A DNA stretch of 64,000 bases from Melghirimyces profundicolus (GTDB lineage: Bacteria > Bacillota > Bacilli > Thermoactinomycetales > DSM-45169), in the NCBI RefSeq assembly GCF_003054245.1, contig NZ_QBKR01000012.1:53405-117404 (forward strand). The letters run 5' to 3'. Position numbers and translations under genes: made by a program. Below the pieces are notes generated by a model that did not search any database, was not told the origin of the DNA, and saw only the letters and a list, made by a program, of their open reading frames with translations. Below are positions 57,931-64,000 of this stretch, in pieces (within the stretch, counting starts at the first letter, position 1; each line of letters begins with the position of its first letter).

Positions 57931-57950
57931 TGTCGGAAAAGGTGATGATG

Positions 57951-59162
57951 ATGAAGGTCTTGTGGGGGATCGGCGGAATGGCTGTCGTCCTGTTGATTGC
58001 CTGGCTGTTGTCCGTCAACCGGAAGGCCATTCAATACCGGACCATTCTGGGAGGATTGGCCATCCAGCTGGGGTTTGCTCTGATCGTGTTGAAGTGGGAG
58101 ACGGGAAAAAGCGCCCTGCGCTGGCTGAGCGGAAAGGTGCAGGCCCTGGTCAACTTTGCCAACGAAGGGATTCAATTTCTGTTCGGGGATCTGTTAAAAG
58201 GCAATGAGGGTCCCATCTTTGCGTTGCAGGTTTTGCCCATCATTATTTTTATCTCGTCGCTGATCTCCGTTCTCTATTACCTGGGGATCATGCAGTGGAT
58301 CATCCGCTTGCTCGGCGGGGCGGTCTCCAAGCTCCTCGGTACGAGCAAAGCGGAATCCCTTTCCGCCACGGCCAACATCTTTATGGGGCAGACGGAAGCT
58401 CCGCTGATGGTACGGCCGTATATTTCCCGGATGACCTCTTCGGAACTGTTTGCCGTGATGACAGGAGGCTTCGCCTCTGTGGCGGGGTCGGTGATGGTGG
58501 GCTACTCCCTTTTGGGAATTCCCCTGAAGTATCTGCTGGCAGCCAGTTTCATGGCGGCACCGGCGGGGCTGGTCATCGCCAAGCTGATGGTGCCCGAGAC
58601 GGAACGTCCCCAAACCATGGACAAGGTCAAGGTGGAACGGAACACGGACCACACCAACGTGATCGATGCAGCGGCCTCCGGGGCGCTGGACGGTCTCCGT
58701 CTGGCAGCCAACATCGCGGCTTTGCTCCTCGCGTTCATTGCGTTGATCGCTCTGTTCAACGGGATCTTGAGTTACCTGGGGGTGCTCATCGGTTACCCGC
58801 AACTGACGTTGGAAAAAGTGTTGGGATGGGTGTTTTCGCCCCTCGCTTTTATCATCGGAGTTCCCTGGTCGGAAGCGATGACGGCGGGCAACTTTATCGG
58901 TCAGAAAATCGTGTTGAACGAATTTGTTGCCTATACGAACTTTGCCCCGGAGATCGACACGTTGACTCCGAAAACCGTGGCAGTGGTCACCTTTGCCCTG
59001 TGCGGCTTTGCCAACTTATCCAGCATTGCCATCCAGCTGGGGGGGTTGGGCGGAATGGCCCCCGAGCGCCGGGGTGAAATCGCCCGATTCGGCCTGAAAG
59101 CGGTTCTGGCCGGAACCCTGGCTTCTCTTCTGAGCGCGTCGATCGCCGGGATGCTCGTTTGA
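57951..59162 (+). CDS. nupC: Nucleoside transporter, NupC/CNT family
   Basis: Concentrative importer of nucleosides. The roughly 403-residue protein has about ten helices with [17 protein letters not shown] and the C-terminal [25 protein letters not shown]-type signature ([13 protein letters not shown] and IVLNEFVAY). Four in-frame ATGs (57927-57951) are possible; 57951 is favoured by GGAAAAGGTG. It overlaps or abuts obg, which is not the usual partner in Bacillus. Confidence 0.9.
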   Translation: [403 protein letters not shown]

Positions 59163-59171
59163 TCTCTGCCC

Positions 59172-59200
59172 AGCCTTCTCTTTTATGAGAAGGCTTTTTT
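59172..59200 (+). terminator. Rho-independent terminator of obg-nupC
   Basis: AGCCTTCTC pairs with GAGAAGGCT, followed by TTTTT. The next 110 bases to pgsB are AT-rich and likely carry its promoter, but none could be fixed. Confidence 0.92.
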
Positions 59201-59315
59201 GTATTATAGGATTCCAAATAAAATATAAACGAAATCTTAACATCCAAGTGTTTCAATATTACTGCTCCATTTTAAACCTAAAAGTGGCTTTATTTTTCGG
59301 GAGATGTGAAAAGGG

Positions 59316-60506
59316 ATGTTCTTGATTCCTGTTTTGGCCGGCTTGGTTTTTTTTCTGGGAGTGTGGGAGTGGAGGCGGCATCGAAAAGCGATCGACTCCA
59401 TTCCTTTGCGAATCAACATCAACGGGATCAGAGGAAAATCAACGGTGACCCGGTTGGTCACCGGGATTATGATGGAAGCGGGACTCCGAACCGTGGGGAA
59501 AACAACGGGAACCCAGGCCCGGATGATTTATTGGAACCGTGAAAAGGAGGAACCCATCATCCGGCGGCCCGAAGGGCCCAATATCCGCGAACAGAAGGAG
59601 GTGGTGGCCAAGGCCGCCCGTCTGAAGGCGGAATGCCTGGTGAGTGAATGCATGGCGGTCCATCCCGATTACCAGATCGTGTTTCAGGAACGGATGCTCT
59701 GTGCCAACGTGGGCGTGATTGTAAACGTCCTGGAAGACCATATGGATGTGATGGGCCCCACGCTGGACGAAGTGGCTGAGGCATTCACGGCCACCATCCC
59801 ATACAACGGGCACTTGGTGGTGAATGAAAGCCCTTACGTTCCTTATTTTGAAGAAATCGCACGGAAACGGGGAACCAAGCTCCATGTTTGCGACACGTCA
59901 CGGATCCCCGAAGAGTATCTGCGCCGATTCGGTTACATGGTGTTTCCCGAAAATGCGGCCTTGGCTTTGGCCGTGGCCGAGGCGGTGGGAATCGACGCAG
60001 AGACGGCTTTCCGCGGCATGTTAAACGCGCCCCCGGATCCCGGGGCGATGAGTATTATTCCCGTCGGTGACCCCGTTCGGCCCGCCTGGTTCGCCAACGG
60101 GTTTGCCGCCAATGATGCTTCATCCACCCTGAATATTTGGCACCGGATTGTGGAGCTGGGCTATCCCACGGAACGGAAACCCGTGGTGATCATGAATTGC
60201 CGTCCGGACCGGGTGGATCGGACCGAGCAGTTCGCAGTGGACGTGCTGCCGAAAATCGAAATGGACACGCTGGTGGTGATCGGACAGTCCGTGCGTCCGG
60301 TGGTGGAAGCTTACCGGCGCGGCCGGGTCCCTGCCGATGGCCTTCTGGATCTGGAAGGGGCATCCACCCGGGAGATCATGCGCCGCCTTCATCCCCTCCT
60401 CCGGGACCGCGTCGTATACGGAGTGGGAAACATCCACGGTGCCGCCGAACCGCTGTGTGAACAACTGGAGCAAATGAGAAACCATGCGATCGACAGTGCA
60501 AGTTGA
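59316..60506 (+). CDS. pgsB: Poly-gamma-glutamate synthase subunit PgsB/CapB
   Basis: ATP-dependent amide ligase that polymerises glutamate. The 396-residue protein starts with one membrane helix (FLIPVLAGLVFFLGVWEW), then the P-loop GIRGKSTVTRL and the Mur-ligase-like core (LEDHMDVMGPTLDEV, NGFAANDASST, NCRPDRVDRTEQF). The ATG at 59316 follows AAAAGG. It heads a four-gene capsule operon. Confidence 0.96.
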   Translation: MFLIPVLAGLVFFLGVWEWRRHRKAIDSIPLRININGIRGKSTVTRLVTGIMMEAGLRTVGKTTGTQARMIYWNREKEEPIIRRPEGPNIREQKEVVAKAARLKAECLVSECMAVHPDYQIVFQERMLCANVGVIVNVLEDHMDVMGPTLDEVAEAFTATIPYNGHLVVNESPYVPYFEEIARKRGTKLHVCDTSRIPEEYLRRFGYMVFPENAALALAVAEAVGIDAETAFRGMLNAPPDPGAMSIIPVGDPVRPAWFANGFAANDASSTLNIWHRIVELGYPTERKPVVIMNCRPDRVDRTEQFAVDVLPKIEMDTLVVIGQSVRPVVEAYRRGRVPADGLLDLEGASTREIMRRLHPLLRDRVVYGVGNIHGAAEPLCEQLEQMRNHAIDSAS

Positions 60507-60526
60507 ACGAGTGGGGGGAACCGGGT

Positions 60527-60976
60527 TTGTTTGGTTCGGACTTATATATCTCATTGGTGATCGGGGTCGTTTTCAGTTTGCTTTACGCTGAAAAAACCGG
60601 GGTGGTTCCGGCCGGGCTGGTGGTGCCGGGATATCTGGGTCTGGTCTTTGACCAGCCCCTGTTTCTTTTGGTCGTTCTCTCTTTAAGTTTTTTGACGTAT
60701 CTGATCGTCACCCAGGGGATCGGTCGAATCACCATTCTGTACGGCCGCAGGAAATTTGCGGCGATGTTGATGACGGGCATTCTTCTGAAGTTGGCTTTTG
60801 ACTATTTTTATCCCATGGTCCCGTTTGAAGTGCTTGAATTTCGCGGGATCGGCGTGATCGTTCCCGGACTGATCGCCAATACGATTCAAAAACAGGGATT
60901 GATCCCCACTGTGGGAAGCACGATGATTCTTTCGGGGCTGACCTTTCTGACGATGTTTGCTTACTATCTGTTTTGA
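60527..60976 (+). CDS. pgsC: Poly-gamma-glutamate synthase subunit PgsC/CapC
   Basis: The 149-residue membrane partner of PgsB starts (M)FGSDLYISLVIGVVFSLLYAEKTG and has the invariant VVPGYLGLVF, GRRKFAAMLMTG and GVIVPGLIANTIQKQGL. The TTG at 60527 gives exactly the length of B. subtilis PgsC and has GTGGGGGG upstream; the frame stays open to 60503. Confidence 0.95.
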   Translation: MFGSDLYISLVIGVVFSLLYAEKTGVVPAGLVVPGYLGLVFDQPLFLLVVLSLSFLTYLIVTQGIGRITILYGRRKFAAMLMTGILLKLAFDYFYPMVPFEVLEFRGIGVIVPGLIANTIQKQGLIPTVGSTMILSGLTFLTMFAYYLF

Positions 60977-60990
60977 GGGGAGGGACCGGG

Positions 60991-62193
60991 ATGAAGAAGC
61001 TGCATTTCAAACAACGGATGCTTCGTTGGACGAAGAAGCAAAAAAAGAAAGCTCCCCTTCACACCGCCGTCGCCTTCTTTCTGACACTGGGCGTGCTTGT
61101 GTCGGTCCCGTTCCTGTCCGGGGAGGACGAGGTTTCCGCCGGCACCGGCGGAACCGGAAATCCGAAAGAAGTCCTCAGCATGACCATGGTGGGAGACATG
61201 ATGATGGGTCGTCACGTGGGGAAGGTCGTGCAAAGGAGCGGATATGATTCCCTCTTTGACGGCGTTCGCTCTCACCTTCGATCTTCCGATCTGGTAACAG
61301 GAAACTTCAACCAGCCCCTCCTGTTGCAAGATCCGGAGCAATATCCGAAACTGCAGGACAAAATCCTGCTTCACACCGGTCCTGGAGCGGCAAAGGCTCT
61401 TAAGAAGGCAGGTTTCACCTCGGTCAATCTGGCCAACACCCACATGATGGACTATGGCGGACCCGGCATGGCCGATACCCAAAAGGCACTTCGGGATGCG
61501 GACCTGCCCGGCGTGGGGGCCGGACGGGACCGCTATGACGCCGAAAGGATTGTTTACCAGGACGTCAACGGGATCCGGGTGGCCACGCTGGGAATGACCG
61601 ATGTGGTGGAGAAAGGGACATCGGTGAGGCAGAATCGGCCGGGAGTCCGTTCCGCCAATCTGAAATCGGTGTTGCCCCTCGTCCGGAGTGCGGAGAAGAA
61701 TGCCGATCTGGTTGTCGTCCATATCCATTGGGGAGTGGAGTACGACAGCAATGTCCACCCGCGTCAGCGGGCGATCGGGAGAGCCTTGGCGGACGCCGGG
61801 GCAGACATTGTGGTGGGTCATCATCCCCATGTGCTGGAACCCGTTGAATTTTACAAAGGGGCGATGATCCTGTACAGCACGGGAAACTTCATTTCCGATC
61901 AGGGGTGGTCCCGGACCAAGGAATCGGCCCTGTTCCAATATCGCCTTTTCAAGGATGGGAGAGCCTGGCTGGAGATTCATCCCCTCCTGATCCGGGAAGG
62001 TCGGCCCCGGCTTCTGGACGGTGGTTGGGGGGCGTACCGGAGGGAACGGGTCTATCTTCAGGTGACGGATCAACCCCTGTTCAGTGAAGCATTTAAACGG
62101 ATGTGGAAACGGAAAGGGAACCGGCTGGTTCACGAAATGGATCACTCCCGGATCCTGAAAGCAAGGGCAGGGAAGGAAGGGGGTAATCGATGA
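60991..62193 (+). CDS. pgsA: Poly-gamma-glutamate system protein PgsA/CapA
   Basis: The 400-residue protein has a basic N-terminus and signal anchor (TAVAFFLTLGVLVSVPFL), placing a metallophosphatase-like PGA_cap domain outside (MTMVGDMMMGRHVG, ANTHMMDYGGPG, VHIHWGVEYD, VVGHHPHVLEPVE). It is required for polymer export or assembly in other species. The ATG at 60991 follows GAGGGGAGGG. Confidence 0.93.
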   Translation: MKKLHFKQRMLRWTKKQKKKAPLHTAVAFFLTLGVLVSVPFLSGEDEVSAGTGGTGNPKEVLSMTMVGDMMMGRHVGKVVQRSGYDSLFDGVRSHLRSSDLVTGNFNQPLLLQDPEQYPKLQDKILLHTGPGAAKALKKAGFTSVNLANTHMMDYGGPGMADTQKALRDADLPGVGAGRDRYDAERIVYQDVNGIRVATLGMTDVVEKGTSVRQNRPGVRSANLKSVLPLVRSAEKNADLVVVHIHWGVEYDSNVHPRQRAIGRALADAGADIVVGHHPHVLEPVEFYKGAMILYSTGNFISDQGWSRTKESALFQYRLFKDGRAWLEIHPLLIREGRPRLLDGGWGAYRRERVYLQVTDQPLFSEAFKRMWKRKGNRLVHEMDHSRILKARAGKEGGNR

Positions 62194-63845
62194 GTTCCAG
62201 AACGTTAAACCTGGCACTTACCATTATTTTGGTTTTCGGGATGGCCGGTGTGACCTATTTGGAGTCTCAAGGGAATCCGGCATACTCTTCCGAAGCGTTT
62301 TATCGTTCCAGTCTGGCCGGGGAAGGGAAACAGAGGGGGGGCAGCGTCGCTTCCGCCCATCCTTTGGCCACCCAGGCGGGGATGGAAATCCTCTCAAGGG
62401 GAGGAAACGCCGTGGACGCGGCGATTGCGGTGGCCTACGCCCTGGGGGTGGTGGAGCCCCACGGTTCGGGAATCGGCGGGGGCGGAACCATGCTGATCTA
62501 TCCCGGGGGCGAAAGGAAGCCCGCGGTCTACGATTATCGCGAGGAGGCCCCCCGCAACGGGAGGCCATCCACCTTGGGAATCGGAGTTCCGGGGTTCGTC
62601 AAAGGAATGGAGGCCGTGCATCAGGATTACGGCACGTTGGACATGAAGGAGCTGATTGAGCCCTCCATCCGTTTGGCGGAGGAGGGGTACCAGATCTCTT
62701 CCATCGATGAATCCCGGATCGAAAATGCCGCTTACCGGATGCCGGTGGACGAATTGCCTCATTTTTATCCCGAAGGGGCGGGGTTGAAGAAGGGCGATAT
62801 TCTGAAACAGACCGAATTGGCGAGGACGTTGGAACAGATCCAACAAGGCGGCTCCGATGTGTTCTACCGCGGATCCATCGCCAGGGAGATGGTCCGCAAG
62901 ACGGAGGCCCTCACCATGCAGGATTTGGCGCGGTATCAAGTCGAAAAGAAACAACCGATCAAAGGCGAATTTGCCGGATATGAGGTTCTGGCCCCCCCGG
63001 CTCCTTCAGGCGGCATCATGATGATTCAGATGTTGCAGATGATGGAAAGGTTGAAGATCGAAGAGACCAAAGACAACCCGGCCGACTTCATCCACCTGAC
63101 AGGGGAGATCTACAAACGGAGTTACCGGGATCGGTTGCACAAAATCGGGGACCCCAACTTTGTGCAAGTGCCACAAGCGGAATTGATCTCCCGCGCTCAT
63201 ACGGATCAATTGGCTTCCAGCATCGACAAGAAGAAGCTCTCACCGGAATACCGTTTCGAGCTGGACTCCCGGGCGGACGAAGAAGACCATGACAACACCA
63301 CCCACTTCGTGGTCGTGGATAAAGACGGCATGATGGTCTCCGCCACCAACACCGTCAGCAACTTTTTCGGTTCGGGTGTGTACGTGAAAGGGTTTTTTCT
63401 GAACAACCAGTTGAAGAACTTCAGCATCACGTCCAAGTTTCCCAACCGTTGGGCGCCCGGAAAAAAACCCTACAGCTACACCACCCCGATGATCCTTGTG
63501 AAACCGGGAGAGTCGATCATCGGAATCGGAAGTGCAGGCGGGCGGCGGATCCCGGCCATGGTGGGCCAAGCCCTGGCCCGCCACCTCAAATTCGGGGAGC
63601 CCTTAAAAGAGGCGATCCGATCACCGAGGTCCTATGTCGAAATCCAGAACGACACGGTCGCCATGGAAAAAGAGTTCCCGCCGTCCGTCCGCAACGAACT
63701 GATGAAGAGGGGCTATCCGGCCACCAGCACCCCATCTTCCCTTTATTTTGGAAACATCCATACGATTAAGCTGGATCTGAAGAACGGTCGGCTGGAGGGT
63801 GCCGCGGATCCACGCCGGGACGGCACCTGGCGGGTGGAGCACTGA
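62190..63845 (+). CDS. Gamma-glutamyltransferase, CapD/PgsD-like
   Basis: The 551-residue Ntn-hydrolase has an N-terminal signal anchor (LALTIILVFGMAGVTYL), the GGT large subunit (ASAHPLATQAGMEILSRGGNAVDAAIA, EPHGSGIGGGG) and the autoprocessing site with nucleophile T370 in DNTTHFVVVD. In B. anthracis CapD cleaves poly-gamma-glutamate and attaches it to peptidoglycan. Its start overlaps the pgsA stop (ATGA), tying it to the capsule operon and favouring a CapD role over glutathione turnover; this last step is inferred. Confidence 0.9.
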   Translation: MSSRTLNLALTIILVFGMAGVTYLESQGNPAYSSEAFYRSSLAGEGKQRGGSVASAHPLATQAGMEILSRGGNAVDAAIAVAYALGVVEPHGSGIGGGGTMLIYPGGERKPAVYDYREEAPRNGRPSTLGIGVPGFVKGMEAVHQDYGTLDMKELIEPSIRLAEEGYQISSIDESRIENAAYRMPVDELPHFYPEGAGLKKGDILKQTELARTLEQIQQGGSDVFYRGSIAREMVRKTEALTMQDLARYQVEKKQPIKGEFAGYEVLAPPAPSGGIMMIQMLQMMERLKIEETKDNPADFIHLTGEIYKRSYRDRLHKIGDPNFVQVPQAELISRAHTDQLASSIDKKKLSPEYRFELDSRADEEDHDNTTHFVVVDKDGMMVSATNTVSNFFGSGVYVKGFFLNNQLKNFSITSKFPNRWAPGKKPYSYTTPMILVKPGESIIGIGSAGGRRIPAMVGQALARHLKFGEPLKEAIRSPRSYVEIQNDTVAMEKEFPPSVRNELMKRGYPATSTPSSLYFGNIHTIKLDLKNGRLEGAADPRRDGTWRVEH

Positions 63846-63855
63846 CCGGCACATA

Positions 63856-64000
63856 GAAGCGTTGTGAAAAAGTGAGCGGCAGCATTTACCCAAAGCCGCT
63901 CCGGCTGCACTCACAGAGCACAAGTCTCGCCTGGGTCGCTCGCTCCCCGGTCTCGCTATGCACTCACAGAGCACAAGTCTCGCCTGGGTCGCTCGCTCCC
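63856..64000 (-). repeat. Intergenic inverted-repeat element, copy 6 (cut by window end)
   Basis: Reverse-oriented copy starting 11 bases after the gamma-glutamyltransferase stop, preceded by TA. It shows GAAGCGTTGTGA, the inner ATTTACCCAAA arm, then a 53-bp cassette from 63908 and a second one from 63961 that runs off the window. Its other end is not seen. Confidence 0.85.

Overview
The window is GC-rich DNA from an endospore-forming Firmicute of the order Bacillales. The gene order is that of the Bacillus subtilis tig-clpX-lonB-lonA-ysxC, hemAXCDBL-spoVID-ysxE-valS-folC-comC-spoIIB-maf-radC-mreBCD-minCD-spoIVFAB-rplU-ysxB-rpmA-spo0B-obg segment. The high GC content, together with a murC and poly-gamma-glutamate genes in this neighbourhood, suggests a Thermoactinomycetaceae-like lineage; that last step is inference.

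Layout. 1-5.7 kb: trigger factor (cut by the window edge), a decayed clpP, clpX, then a FemX-type peptidoglycan transferase with an alanine-racemase-like partner. 5.8-12 kb: lonB, lon, ysxC (engB), ddl. 12-20.3 kb is a lineage-specific stretch: an SDR remnant, a second-type map, two membrane proteins, a histidine kinase/response regulator pair and an SsuABC/ThiXYZ-like ABC importer. 20.3-28 kb: the heme operon hemA-hemX-hemC-cobA/hemD-hemB-orf110-hemL. 28-37.2 kb: spoVID, ysxE, a 53-residue membrane peptide gene, valS with a T-box leader, folC, murC. 37.3-42.2 kb is inserted relative to B. subtilis: a BCCT transporter, a GNAT protein and ecsBA. 42.8-50.6 kb: comC, spoIIB, maf, radC, mreBCD, minCD. 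50.7-52.6 kb: a 57-residue protein and an mhqO-mhqD quinone/aromatic detoxification pair behind a concentric palindrome. 52.6-59.2 kb: spoIVFA, spoIVFB, rplU, prp, rpmA, spo0B, obg, nupC. 59.3-63.8 kb: pgsB-pgsC-pgsA plus a CapD-like gamma-glutamyltransferase, a route to wall-anchored poly-gamma-glutamate.

The strongest unannotated signals are (1) a full-length but broken clpP between tig and clpX, retaining recognisable ClpP blocks in several frames, and (2) a family of six intergenic repeat elements with 12-bp terminal inverted repeats (GAAGCGTTGTGA), a second nested inverted repeat (TTTACCCAAA) and interchangeable internal cassettes, some as 53-55-bp tandem units. The elements look like non-autonomous MITEs; two of them bracket ecsBA in opposite orientation. 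Three small genes with little or no known function were also found (53, 57 and 110 residues). No rRNA, tRNA, CRISPR array, prophage or intact transposase gene was seen.
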